Positions 41,818 to 53,103 of a stretch of DNA of 64,000 bases are shown in pieces. The notes under the pieces are model-generated. The model did not search any database. It saw only the letters and a program-made list of their open reading frames with translations, and was not told the DNA's origin. This stretch comes from Metallyticus violacea. Taxonomy: Eukaryota; Arthropoda; Insecta; Mantodea; Metallyticidae. The stretch is taken from NCBI GenBank assembly GCA_030762175.1, contig CM060841.1, forward strand, positions 14,299,001-14,363,000, written 5' to 3'. Position 1 is the stretch's first letter; every line of letters starts with the position of its first letter. Both the position numbers and the translations under genes were made by a program.

Positions 41818-42671
41818 AAACCACATGAAATTGGATTATATTGTTAATGAGAATTTGCTATAAGCCATACATGATGGAGCGAAACTAAATTTACTATTGT
41901 ATTTAACATACCAATTTCATATCAATTCAATCTGGTTCAGACGACAGTCACAAGGTTAAAATTCACAAGCCAGTGTTATGTTTATTACATACAGCGTTTA
42001 TTTATAGATTTATCGTATTATCACCGAAAAATATCCAGTGGAAGTAAATAAATGCGCATATATAATTTCCGTTAGAGACACACTCATTTTGTGTTTATGT
42101 TACAAGAAGTGGAAGACGTGCACTTAAACCAGAATTAGAAGCTATTTGAATGCATTGTCATCTAATGCGATATCTATGGTTAAGAGCAGCAAGAACTACT
42201 TAAAAATTGTGAAGTACGCGAATGGCAACAGCTGCACCAGCCCTATAATCGATGGATAAAAGAATAGTTCTGAGAGGGTTCATGGTCACTGTGGTTTATC
42301 TGAAAAGAAACAGGTGGAGACACATTTGCTAAAATGGGCACAGAAATATAACGCTAGGGAGACATCGTAACGACAAAAATCTAAAATCAAAAGATCTTCA
42401 AAGAACTTGACGAATACCCTTAGAGTCGCTGCTTTTTGCTATATTACTGGCCTGGCCTTGCCGTAAATATTTACCTTACATGCAGATTAGACGCTAAGAA
42501 ACACGAGATTTATTTATTTATTTTTTATTTCCTTCATTGTATTTCCCATTAGAATAAATAAATGTCAAAACTTAAATATAACTCAAAAGCCCTTTTAGAA
42601 ATTTGTCTTATTGCAGTAATTTATGGTGAACTTACTTGTCAGTAAAGTCCATCTACTTGCCTTATCAGCAG
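39765..42671. other. Non-coding apart from one possible recombinase remnant
   Basis: AT-rich, with T tracts at 41234-41255 and 41787-41814. No other frame is convincing. The segment 40160-40297 is described separately. Confidence 0.45.
40160..40297 (+). pseudogene. Possible tyrosine-recombinase C-terminal remnant
   Basis: 46 open codons: NPQEFQSAMNDEFLH, LKDEHLNFLMGHSSS, KEMVIENYYG, stop. LMGHSSS....IENYY resembles the end of tyrosine recombinases (GHSS...T..YY, with His and nucleophile Tyr), as in Crypton- or DIRS-type elements. Upstream catalytic Arg motifs were not found, so this is weak. Confidence 0.25.
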
Positions 42672-42905
42672 GGGGCTAGAATTGTGTCCCTGATAGGTGA
42701 TGTTTTCTCTCACCCTGAATTATGTTCCGATATCGTTTTGGCCGTTTATCCACTGAGAGAAATGAAGAAGAGCCGTCGTCATGGGCATGCAATTCAAGCT
42801 CCTAAGTTCGCAAAAGTTGACTGCAAAAAAGACATTCGAAATCGGCTACAGCAGTATGAATTGTGTGTTTTCCGTCACAAGCAGCTTGTGGCGGATCTAC
42901 TAAAT
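42672..42905 (+). CDS. Candidate internal exon, phase 0-0, unknown protein
   Basis: Acceptor TGCCTTATCAGCAG (a moderately pyrimidine-rich lead) and donor CTAAAT|GTAATT bound 234 bp, exactly 78 codons without a stop, entering and leaving in phase 0. Segments: GARIVSLIGDVFSHPELCSD, IVLAVYPLREMKKSRRHGHA, KFAKVDCKKDIRNRLQQYEL, CVFRHKQLVADLLN. A hydrophobic start, a very basic middle and a helical end. Codon choice looks protein-like and local GC is raised. It is on the plus strand, opposite to most other exon candidates. I do not recognise the protein. This is the best single host-exon candidate in the window. Confidence 0.45.
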
Positions 42906-43542
42906 GTAATTTTATTATTTTAAACAGCCAGAGCAGTTTAAAAGTCCCAATACAAGTTCACCTAGTCAGCGGTTAGATTGTGTGGTCTTGTGGCGCTCAG
43001 GCGCTTCACCATTTTAAACTTTAGCTACAACATACTCATGTAATAAATAACACATCTCTGTACTCACTCTCCTTACAGTAGGTGCTGGCAATATCGTCCA
43101 TTTACCCTGACACACAACTTCATCACTTACACGCATTAGCTCCACATCACCAATGGACGTAACTTTGTTTCGAATGTTGAAGTTCCCCCAGTGTATGAGG
43201 ATTAGCTATAGATGCTCTATTTCTCAATGCCCCCCCCCCAAAGAATAAAAATTACAAACCGTAAGATTTAGGGAACGAGGAGCCCATAAACTAGAGTCAA
43301 TAATTCTGGGACTAAATATACGGCGTATGGATTGATGAGCAGTCTTCGATTTGTTTCCGGTCAGTCACAGAATCTGTTTCATTAAACTTGTATACTAACG
43401 TTAATGTTGCTTTTCGTGTTGGAACGGGGCTGCCAGGAAGTGTAGGCCTGAATGTCTGTCTCGTTCTGCTACACGACTTTCTGTATGTATGCATGCCTTG
43501 AAGATGAATATACGAAGATCAATGAATATCTCACAATTGCAC
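42906..43542. other. Non-coding; no gene seen
   Basis: A C run (about 43231-43239) and a short minus frame (43312-43494) without recognisable features. Confidence 0.45.
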
Positions 43543-43551
43543 AACAGCACT

Positions 43552-43816
43552 CTACCACCGTGGGTGGCAGAGGTCGTTTAGGCGCGGATTTGTGAGCGGG
43601 ATGTCTGCGGTTCGAATCCCGCCAGAACTGAGGTTTTTTCCAAGTTTTCCTCAGTCCTCATAAACGACAAATGCCGGGGAGGTACCCTAAACTTAGGCCT
43701 GGAACGCTTTCTTCTTTAAAAGTCCTTTCCCAATATATCATTTCATCTCATGTATCATCAGTGTCCACCGCCAGTGGTGCCTCAGTAGTAAAAACGGGCT
43801 TGAAAACACCATTAAA
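43552..43816 (+). mobile_element. SINE-A, full length, perfect target duplication
   Basis: A-box region GGCAGAGGTCGTTTAGG, B-box GGTTCGAATCCC, full body, 3' end AAAACGGGCTTGAAAAC. The block CCAGGACCGTCCTCC is shortened to CCAGAACTGAGG. AACAGCACT at 43543-43551 and 43817-43825 is the flanking duplication. Confidence 0.95.
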
Positions 43817-43825
43817 AACAGCACT

Positions 43826-44815
43826 GCATTATTTAATAAAATATCACTCTTCTCCACTGCACAACACAACTCTCCGACTCTGTCGAAATCCTGCTAACAT
43901 CTGACCGTAAGAGATACTGGCGCCACTCATGCCGCATGGATAACCTCAACTATTGAAAGTGGGTAGGTCCGATATTTGCGGTTAAACTGCTCTCACTAAA
44001 TCAATACAATTATTCATACGATTCAAACATATTTAGTATTAAAATACAAAAATATATTCACATTTATTTGGTTACATTTATTAGTATAACCCCAAAGCTA
44101 TGTGCTTAATATTTTGCAACTTATCTATTCTGTTCAGCTTTCTTCTTGTAGAACATGAGAGAGCAGAGGTAAACAAAAGTGTTTTATATGAATTATAATG
44201 CAGTCTTTAAGTGTTCGTTTCACGAAGTTATTAGAAACGGAAACGGGAAAACTTAAGAGGCTCAAGGATATATTTTTCTCTCTTTTTATTATTCCCTTAT
44301 AATGTGGTTACATTTTTAAACTATAAAAAAATGGAAAAGAGCCATTATTTTACCTAACCTACAATTGCCAACAAATTTGTTACTGGCCATCTTAGTGAAA
44401 AATTACACACACATATAGAATATGTAGAGGCAAATATGGGTTTCACTATAACCTTCACAACATTTATTTCTAAAATCTCATCTACTAGATAACTACAACT
44501 CAGATTTATGTGAATGAGTGTGTACATAAATATGTAGGTAAAGTTTGTTAAATGTGCAGATAAATGTTATAAAAGTAAAGGTAACATCAAATATTTAATT
44601 TATTTATAAGCTAAATATTTATTCATATTTGAAAAATGTACTTCCTTTTTAATTTTCTTAACGGTACAGCTAGTGAAAATGAGAAATTCCCACATGTAAG
44701 TTCAAAATAATTAGTAAACATCTAATTACTTGTTTCTATCGGAATGAATGCAAAAATGCTAAAAGACAAATGTTTCTTGTTTATTATTAAAATTCATAAT
44801 TACCGGATTATTTTA
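43826..44815. other. Non-coding; no gene seen
   Basis: Very AT-rich. Confidence 0.5.
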
Positions 44816-44890
44816 CCATGGCTGTTGGTTTAAATTAAATTTAAAACTAAAGTTTTCGCTGGCTCTACGGCCAACATCATCAATAAACTG
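44816..44890 (+). repeat. Repeat C copy
   Basis: CCATGGCTGTTGGTTTAAAT through CGGCCAACATCATCAATAA; see the related copy at 29461-29530. It is directly followed by the duplicated unit at 44891-45176. Confidence 0.6.
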
Positions 44891-45176
44891 ACGACGTTTT
44901 ATCTGAGCACATTATTGCCCCAATATTAATGCATAATTTCCAATATAAGCCCTCTCCCATATGACTTTTCATTCATGCGCAGAGCTTTGTTTTTTCTGTT
45001 TCACACATGCCAGAAGAGCGTGGATTTAGCTCACGATTGTTGACTTCAAGAATACTTTATTGTCACAATAATCACTTCGATGTTTTATTTGAGCATATTA
45101 CTGATCCAGTATTAATGCACAATTTCCATTATTAAGCCCGCCATATGAATCTCTATTTTATTCGCGACGGTTTTCT
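44891..45176 (+). repeat. Imperfect direct duplication, period about 180 bp
   Basis: GACGTTTTATCTGAGCACATT...CCATATGACTTTTC (44891-44970) recurs as CGATGTTTTATTTGAGCATATT...CCATATGAATCTC (45078-45163), sharing GTATTAATGCACAATTTCCA-type sequence. About 95 bp of unrelated sequence lies between. An old tandem duplication or two units of a satellite-like repeat. Confidence 0.7.
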
Positions 45177-45523
45177 TTTTAGCACATTTTAAGTCAAGTT
45201 TGTTTCCGGATATTGCTAATGTAATTATTATAGTATGTACTTTATACATTGTTTTACTTTTTCCCCCTTATTTGTTTATGAGTTTATACGTTTCATAGCC
45301 AACCTCCTGTTTTCTAGGCAGTATTTCAATGTTGGTAGTTTTATTTAATTCTTAATTTATATTCGCGCAGATTTACCGTATTGGGCGCTAATGATTTTCT
45401 TATTTTATTAATGTGTTATCCTTTTTAATTTCTCTGCCTTTTATTATTTCTAAACTTGCTCTGTGGATTAACCTTCTAGTTTATATTTATGGTGAGCTTA
45501 AGTGTTCAGGCGCCCTTAAACTT

Positions 45524-45562
<39 letters not shown>

Positions 45563-45928
45563 GTTTCTTACAAGTAAATAATTGACGACCTAATTGTTGT
45601 GTAGAATTTATAGTCATTTATTATTGTTGTCTTTTTGGCCAATGATATTGGAAGCAACTTTCTATTTGTTCAGTCCTGTCAGGGAGAAATTCAAAATACT
45701 TTCGGACAATCGCAAACACATCCACACTATTGTTAAAGCTGCAACTTCAATATGTAAAGGCATGCTTTCTACAGAATCCCGCATTTTGTAAAAATAGTTC
45801 TTTTCCTTCCTTCCAGTTAGTCGTATATCTTTTATGATAAACAAATTAATGTCGTTGCATTGTCGTATCTTGACAACTGTGATTTATGAAATAGCTAGCA
45901 CAGCCTACATTGAATCAGGGCGTATTAG
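45177..45928. other. Non-coding, with a CA microsatellite
   Basis: (CA)n at about 45526-45561; otherwise AT-rich. Confidence 0.6.
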
Positions 45929-46172
45929 CGGACTCGTGAGCGAGAGGTCTGCGGTTCGATTCCACCAGGTTCGTCCTCCCTGACTGACTTTTTTCCAGAT
46001 TTTCTTCAGTCCTCATAAATGGTTAATGCCGGGGAGGTACTCTAAAAACTTAGGCCTGGAATGCTTTCTTCCTTTAAAAACAAATCCGTTTCCGGTTTAT
46101 CATTTCATTAGTGCCCACCGTCTATGATGCGTAAGTAGTTAAAACAGGCGCTAAACATTATGTAAAAAAAGT
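45929..46172 (+). mobile_element. SINE-A, 5'-truncated, A-box missing
   Basis: Begins at CGGACTCGTGAGCGAGAGG, retains the B-box (GGTTCGATTCC), body and a decayed end (ACAGGCGCTAAACATT). GTATTAG at 45922-45928 and 46173-46179 is a short possible duplication that would place the 5' end inside the tRNA head. Confidence 0.88.
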
Positions 46173-46179
46173 GTATTAG

Positions 46180-46760
46180 AAAATAATTGAATGAAGAATC
46201 TGTTATTTAGAAATAATCGACTATAGTCATTATAAAATGAACGCGGATAAAGAATAGGTGCAGTCAGTGGGACGAGTTTTATTAAGATCGCTGGTACGAT
46301 AATAACAGGCCTCATTCTGCTAAACGTAGTAAAGTGACAATCAACTTTGTATCACACACGTTACGTAAGTAACTATTATAGTAATAAGTGTAGTAATAAT
46401 GTTGAAAAAGGTATGGTTAGTTTATTTGTTAGCCTCAAAAAAGATTATTTCCTCTATTCATTGTTTTATCTTCTTAATTTCTGCGTTATCTTTTTATTTA
46501 TTGCAACTAATAAGATCTCCGAAATTCATTTTACAATAAACTTTTTTTTTTCGAAATATAATTGCGTTTTCGTGACATTGCTACATTTGTGAAAATAAAG
46601 TTTGAAATTACATTTGCATGTCGCTTACCATAAAACCGTTACTTGGTTCTGATCGCAATTCCATTAACAACTTTAGATCCCGTGCACCGCTAGAGCGCAT
46701 GTCCTAGAGCTTCTAACTTTGATCTTTGTTAGAGCGAACAATGGGAGCTAAGTGCTGCCG
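46180..46760. other. Non-coding; no gene seen
   Basis: The plus frame at 46347-46592 is rich in Phe, Leu and Ile from AT-rich codons, so probably chance. Confidence 0.45.
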
Positions 46761-46951
46761 TTAATAACTCATAACCTCTCCTAACAGATGTCTCTGGCTC
46801 CGCCTCGAGCTCAGAACGGATTTCAGTGCCGACGTTGAAGGAAGCCCCATGAATATTTGATACCAGAGAGATGGTCGCTGAAAAGCCGGCTCCCGAGCAA
46901 GTTGCTGCTGGGGGCTCCGCCACATCATTGTGAGGGGTTCACCGCTAAATC
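46761..46951 (-). CDS. Candidate exon sharing an acceptor-side 13-mer
   Basis: In a clearly GC-richer island, minus strand. Acceptor-like GCGGAGTAG|GA, then an open frame with FSGEPLTMMWRSPQQQLARE, FQRPSLWYQIFMGLPS and SVLSSRRSQRHLLGE to a TAA at 46763-46761. The 13-mer GGCGGAGTAGGAT across the acceptor is identical to that at 9809-9821. A second frame (46729-46923) is also open. Unknown product. Confidence 0.3.
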
Positions 46952-46980
46952 CTACTCCGCCGTGGTGCACGCATTAGGGA

Positions 46981-47845
46981 AAAATAAATGGGCAGGGGCC
47001 TTGCGTTTTGTTTCTCATAAAACTAATTAATATATAATGCAAAACTATACGGCCGGCGAAAAGGTCAAGCTCTCAGCTAACCGCAGCTGAGAGAGAATCG
47101 TGGGACCGTTGTACTTAAAACATTTATTTATTTATTAGTAATGACACTTCACTACTGGTTGTTATTTCTCATAAAAGCATGTTTATTGTACACGGTGATT
47201 GATCGATTTAATAAATGGTGCTCTTTTAAATGTTTACGTATTTAGATGTAAAAAAAAAAAAAAAACAAAAAACAAAAACAAAAACAATACCCTAGTCTAT
47301 GAGGGTTTATTTGTTATTATTAAGGTGCTATAATCATAACATTAATTAGCTGGGCTAACAATGAGAATAGCGCTTACTGAGGAACAAGGTGTAGGCATAA
47401 AGTGTTGAAGGCAGAGTAACATAACTGATCACTAGGATTTTTATGCAAATGCATATTTCTTCTCTGCTGTCAGAAATGCTCACTTGGTATGTGAGGTAAT
47501 TATAACATTTCCAACAATTTAAACAATATTTTATGTTGGATATAGTGCATATTTTGCCTCTTTTGTTAATATGCACACTTTTTAATTTATTTTATCTTCA
47601 TAGTTTATTTACAACTACTATATTTACAAATAATATATGCCATCGAGTCAGTCATGAAATTTGGTAACACTGGTGGTAGCTTACACGCAAGTTTTCCTGC
47701 TCTAAGGATATCTTAAGAAGCAATAAGGGACCGCTAACTATGGAAAACATAAACATTTGATAGTCGTAAACTTCAACTAAAATGAAGTTGAGATATTGTG
47801 TGGAACTAAAAATGTGAGTAACATTATTTACTGTGCGTGTGTGGT

Positions 47846-47900
<55 letters not shown>

Positions 47901-48049
47901 GAAAGTATATCCCAACTAGTCAACATTTTTTTTTTTTTTGATTAGTAAACTAATTCAACTGGTTTCTACAATATTTGCATCCATGGAGAGACTACATAAA
48001 ATTACGTTAAATTTTTATTTAAAGGCAATATGTCGTAACAATTTTATAT
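46981..48049. other. Non-coding: perfect hairpin and a long T tract
   Basis: Hairpin at 47070-47093 (see the separate entry). A T tract of about 50 at 47847-47897 could be the tail of a reverse retrotransposon, but no element body follows. An A tract lies at about 47250-47285. Confidence 0.6.
47070..47093. other. GC-rich perfect stem-loop
   Basis: CTCTCAGCT, loop AACCGC, AGCTGAGAG: a 9-bp perfect stem with a 6-base loop in AT-rich surroundings. It lies about 110 bp beyond the exon candidate at 46761-46951, on its upstream side. Function unknown. Confidence 0.6.
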
Positions 48050-48324
48050 AATCGCCACAGATGGCCGAGATCGTTAAGGCCCCGGACTCGTGAGCGGGAG
48101 GTCTGGGGTTCCAATTTCGCCAGGACAGCCCTCCCTGACAGGTTTTTTCCAGGCTTTCTTTCCTCATAAATGGCAAATGCCGGGGAGTACCCTAAACTTA
48201 GGCCTGGAACATTTCCTTCCTTAAAAAAAGCCTTTCCCAATATAATTTCATTTCATATATCATCAGTGTCCACCGTCTATGGTGCCACAGTAGTAAAAAG
48301 GGGCGTTAAACATTATAAAAACCC
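48050..48324 (+). mobile_element. SINE-A, full length
   Basis: A-box region TGGCCGAGATCGTTAAGG, decayed B-box GGTTCCAATTTCG, body, 3' end AAAGGGGCGTTAAAC. TTTTATAT at 48042-48049 and 48325-48332 flanks it. Confidence 0.93.
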
Positions 48325-48681
48325 TTTTATATGGGTATATTTATGTGCATGTTATGGAAGTTTTCAATGCATAAATGCATAGATATTAAGGGGATTATTA
48401 GAAAATAACACCCATATCCCTACTGATCAACCTATTCTTACTCCGTTCTCTGGAACAGTAGATAGACTGTGATAAACACCTAAAGAAATTGTGAAACCAT
48501 CTATTTGGTCTATGCCATCATCTGCCACAACGTAGAAGTGAGTTCAAATTATTCGTGAAAAACAAATTGAAAGAAAAATTTGTTCTAATAATTGCGTGAA
48601 AACCATAGAAACCAAAATTTACTTAAATTGAAACAAAATCACTTTCCAAAAGTAAGAAATTAAAGGAAATCAAGGTAATAA

Positions 48682-48738
<57 letters not shown>

Positions 48739-49433
48739 CACTCAGGAATATATAAGAATATTAAAAATATTTTGGAGTACTAAGTGAATAAATATATGCT
48801 TTGAGTTAAATAATGTAATAAAACTTTACATTTTCTTTGAGCGAAAAAGCTATAAAATCTTTACAATGAAAACGTAATATTTTAATAAATCATATTATTA
48901 AGATGAAAACGGGTTTTAAACAAATAATTGTAATCGGTTTCAACCTGATACTTAATATTATAATTATATCGTTAGTTGGAACCAAAATGAATTATACTAT
49001 TTTTAACATCATTGAAAATTTTGTGAACTATCTTAATAATTATCTTAATTGTCATTGCTTTTCCCTCCCTATTGATTTATTATTGATAATTGTATGGTTT
49101 TATAGTAGTTTTAAAAATTGTTTAATAATAATGAGGTGAAAAAACTTAGCAAGGATATCATAATAAAACGTAATAATTGGTTTAGAATAAAAATAGAACT
49201 ATTAAAAAGCACTGTAAAGCAGCTTTTAAATAGCAAGATTTTGCTTCAAATATGTTTATAACTAACAAGCAATTTCTGTAAGAATTATACTTATTAAAAA
49301 TAGTCGTATCTTATTTGTACCTTTAGTCTTTCTCTTCCTGTTAAACGGAATGGTTGCGACTAAAATAAATACTATTAAACAACACCTATAGGCCATAAGT
49401 ATAGGAAGCCATGAGATCCTCAGTAATTTTAGT
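48325..49433. other. Non-coding, with an AAT microsatellite
   Basis: (AAT)n at about 48676-48737. The AT-rich plus frame at 48903-49139 is not convincing. Confidence 0.5.
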
Positions 49434-49682
49434 GGGTTTTGGTGGTCTAGTGGTAACCATATTTGCTGGTTCAAACGCAGCAAGGATCAATGGTTTTTCA
49501 AGGCGTCAAAATCCTACGTATGACTTCCTTGCTTCCTTGGGAAGGAAAGTAAAGCCTTTGGTCTCATGTCGTAGATTTATGACAGGTAAAAAAACCTCAA
49601 GGCTGAGAGAAGAGGAACCGGAGTAAAATTTACTGGCCGTTTCACACCCTGAATCGAACACTAATACTAAAGAGCTTCCTTA

Positions 49683-49751
<69 letters not shown>
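49434..49751 (+). mobile_element. SINE-B, diverged, with (AAT)n tail
   Basis: A-box TGGTCTAGTGGTAACC, decayed B-box (GGTTCAAACGC), shortened head and diverged body (ATCCTACGTATGACTTCC, TACTGGCCGTTTCAC), ending TAAAGAGCTTCCTTAAAT. An (AAT)n microsatellite of about 22 units (49684-49751) directly continues the tail, so it probably arose from it. Confidence 0.88.
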
Positions 49752-49800
49752 TTCTGAGAACATAAACTGGCCAAAAAATTTGAGAAATACTCCATAAGGG

Positions 49801-50098
49801 ATTAATTGATTTATTTATGGAAGCTCTTTAACATCTCAGGTCATCAGCGTCCCATTCAACTCGGCGTGAAACGGCCGACAAATTTTGCTCAGTGGCCTCT
49901 CTTTCAGGCTTGAGGTTCTTTATCATGCCGTAAATGTACGACACGGGACCCACGGCTTTACTTCTCTTCCGAAGGAAGCCATACTTGGGATTTTTACGCC
50001 CGAAAAAATCCATCGGCCCTGGCCGGGTTCGAATCCGCGATCTTGGTTTAGGAGGCAAGTATGGTAACCATTACACCACCAGGACCGGACCGACACTG
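49801..50098 (-). mobile_element. SINE-B, full length
   Basis: Reverse copy starting 50 bp after the previous SINE-B and in the opposite direction, complete from 3' end (TTTATGGAAGCTCTTTAAC) through B-box (GGTTCGAATCCGC) to the A-box side (CCATTACACCACCAGGACC). CATAAGGG at 49793-49800 and 50099-50106 is the likely flanking duplication. Confidence 0.93.
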
Positions 50099-50216
50099 CA
50101 TAAGGGTGGAAACTAAGAAGTTAAGGAGCGCTTTAGCTGAAACCTGCATATATTCGATCATTTTATGTTTTTTTATTATAATGCCAGTTCAGTGTCTCAA
50201 GATCTTGCGGGCATTC

Positions 50217-50467
50217 CCCCCTGGCATGGCGGTATTGTAGCGAACTTCTGAGGTCGGAATGCTCATTGGGCGGTGCTACGTTATTCCAGTGCACCAGAAG
50301 GATCGTTAAAATTTATATATGAATAATGGCGCAAATGAACTCGGAGTCCTTCACTTTCTCAGCATAAGGAAAAACTCCGAAAAACTTGCCCGGCAGTTTG
50401 ACCTGACCGGGAATCGAACCCAAGATCTCCGGCTTAGCAGTTACAAATGCTACCACTTGACTACTGC
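50217..50467 (-). mobile_element. Third tRNA-derived SINE family (SINE-C), single copy
   Basis: On the minus strand the head reads GCCGCAGTAGTCAAGTGG (A-box TAGTCAAGTGG) and GGTTCGATTCCC (B-box) about 30 bp later, as in a tRNA. The acceptor stem does not pair and there is no CCA or terminator, so it is not a tRNA gene. The body (AAGTTTTTCGGAG, AGTGAAGGACTCCGAGTTC) differs from SINE-A and SINE-B. GGCATTC at 50210-50216 and 50468-50474 is a possible short duplication. Confidence 0.65.
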
Positions 50468-50474
50468 GGCATTC

Positions 50475-51011
50475 TTGTCCCTATTTGTTAAAGGATGTGC
50501 AATTATTTATCTTCTTTAATGTAGTGTTTTTCTCTTAATTATACCTGCACAATAGTTTTGGCAGTTTAGAAAAAATCTCCAATAAAATAACGAAGCATCG
50601 TCACATGACTTTTCTTTAGTTTTAAGCTCTCAGGATGAGGGATTAAAGCGGGAAAAAAAAAAAAAAAAAAAAAAAAACCATCTTTGGTGCTGAGGAAATT
50701 AAGTGTAGGGCAAACGGAGTTTAAACAAGCGCTCTCTTATATGAAGTTTTTCTAAAACATCTTAGAAAACATAATTTGTGTGATATTCTACATTGGTTCA
50801 TACTCACGGCTGATAACTTGTGCCCAAATTTAAAGAAAGCAATACAAGAACTAACAACCACTTTATCGTTGTTTCAGGTTTTTCAAAAAACAGCACACAT
50901 CCTGGATACTTGAGACCTTCAGTACTAGGTGAGTAAGTTTAAAACGGCAGTTACTTACAATATTTTAAAATGAAGAAAAATAAATGCCACTGTGTATCGG
51001 AAGTTTGCAGT
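50475..51011. other. Non-coding; A tract only
   Basis: A tract at 50653-50677. No gene. Confidence 0.5.
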
Positions 51012-51262
51012 TTAGAAAGGTTTCTGTCCCGGATTCTGATATAGAAACGAACCTTCTGAGGGCTCAAACTCCTTCAGGGGGAGGGGCTTCACAGGCTTAG
51101 ATTTTTTTCTATCTGGAAACATGTACCTCAGCGCGCGTGAATCTAGGCTGCCCGATATCTCCATATCATCCTTTCGTCCCGGAAGTGCCTCCATTGTGGG
51201 AGTGGGTACTAACGACCAGCCGTTGAGCAAGGCTGAAGTACCGAAATATTTTTCTTCGTACC
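51012..51262 (-). CDS. Candidate exon with GW..VPTP motif
   Basis: Minus strand: acceptor-like GGATTGTTAG|GG at 51263/51262, then TACGAAGAAAAATATTTCGG. The frame runs GYEEKYFGTSALLNGWSLVP, TPTMEALPGRKDDMEISGSL, DSRALRYMFPDRKKSKPVKP and LKEFEPSEGSFLYQNPGQKP to a TAA at 51014-51012. Motif order matches 9628-9812 (YF, GW, VPTP, PG.KD, ALR, RK), and both enter with two bases before the first full codon. An alternative donor CTGAG|GTACAT lies inside. Local GC is raised. Unknown product; a duplicated exon or a dispersed repeat are both possible. Confidence 0.4.
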
Positions 51263-53103
51263 CTAACAATCCAATCCAACATCCATATAAGCGAACTAAA
51301 ATTCTATGCTTGTGTCTTAAATGTTATGAGATTGTTAAGCCCTCCCGTTGGTTGACTTTATCTGCTGAATAAAAATATGCTCTCACTCAATAATGTTAGT
51401 CTTGATCTCGTCTATTTCGGTAGTGGTTCATGCCGCATTAAACACAACAGAAATGCCCAAACAATAACGCTTATATTGATTTTTGTATCGCCTTGGGCTT
51501 AAGAATTTAAACTTGTTTATCTAACATTACCATGTAAATGCACCATGTTCTAACTGGAAAGAGATAGCTTGAAATAACACACAAAATGTATTTGATGTTC
51601 AACACGATTGGAATACAACTCTAATAATGAGAAAATTAATGTTTAATAATCTGAAATGGGGTTTACACAATTTAATGTTAATATAAATGCAAAAGGCACT
51701 GAAAATGCACAAAATATATTTGAAGTATTTTTAACATTTCTGCCGTAAATAACATTTTCGATGTTCAGTAATCGCTTTAACATATTTATGAAAAATTTTC
51801 TACTTTCATCAAAGTAAATTTAAAACTTTTGTTATTTATGTTTCATTACTGTGCTTGATGCTAATTTGTTTGTTCTATTATTATTCTCATCCCATGAAAC
51901 CGCAGCAATCAATGCATTTGCTTTACACATTAAGGGCAGCCATGACTGAACATTGTCTGAAGATCGACCAAAAACTATATTTTTTCATTTTATAAGCCAT
52001 AAATTTCTCAAGCATTTCACCTTTAATATCTTTTGTTTTTTTAAATTACCCGCAACTTTCAAATAACCTCGCGCTATAGTATTATTTTTACTAACGTTAC
52101 ATATTTTATATAAATTTAAATATTTTAATTCATTAAGAGATATTGGTTCCTCTTGCGTCTTGCTAATTTAGATTTGATATTTGTCATAATACTGTTAATT
52201 AAATCACAATTTACATACTGTGGAAAAACAATAAATTCTTCTTTGAAACAGCGATCGTGTGTCAAAGTGATTAGTTTACTGAATATTACCTAAATATCTG
52301 AATTACTCTACTTCTTCATATAGCAGTTCTTCCCATTAACCTTCGTACTTTCAATCATGATGTTGCAAGATCGGGATGTCATTTAGTGTCTCCGCAGATC
52401 TTTGAAGGCTTTCACGGCGATGGTAGCAAGTTCATCTATTGTGGATGTGACTTATTGATGTTGGAGATACTATATGACAAATTTATCAACATTTTCCTTA
52501 TATCGAAAATCTCTTTGTAAGACATTTTTACTGGCACGAAGCAGGTGATCAAAAATGGTCATCTCCAATACTCATCTCTCTATTGTTTTAATATTGCACT
52601 TCTCTGATCATAAACTGACAATATTACTCCGATGTGCGTCAACAACAAACCTTCAGTTTCATCAAATAGCCATTGTATAAAGCTTTGCACAACGTTCCAA
52701 GCACATTTCATATGCTCTGTCACGTCTCTAGTTCAATGTTATGCGCATACATGCTTCCTCGCTTTCCTTGTACAGCTAACAAGGCGTTAAGGAAATATCA
52801 CTATTAGGTTCTTACAGTTCAAACAGCACTGAAAATACTGATCCGAAACGAAACTAAACAGGAAAGATGTAATTTTAATCATTTGTATTTGAAATAGACG
52901 AACGACTGTGCTGAAATATAAAGAAAATTCGGCCAGGACTGCGATGTGATGAAAAGTATTCAAGTAAGCTTATAGATTTTATGAACGAATTTTAGCAAGA
53001 ATTTGTTTTTAACTATATGCTGTTTTCAGCCTATATAGCCAGATGCTTCATTTTTAGTTTAGTATCCACTTTAATGTGAACAGAATTTTTCTTTAATTTT
53101 CTA
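51263..53103. other. Non-coding; weak minus-strand frame
   Basis: A minus frame at about 52588-52735 (includes HMKCAWNVVQSFIQWLF) is open for about 50 codons and may be an old transposon remnant. I cannot assign it. Otherwise AT-rich. Confidence 0.4.

Noticed and set aside
50395..50475. A tRNA gene on the minus strand
   Set aside because: The A- and B-boxes look right, but the acceptor arm does not pair, there is no terminator T run right after, and SINE body follows.
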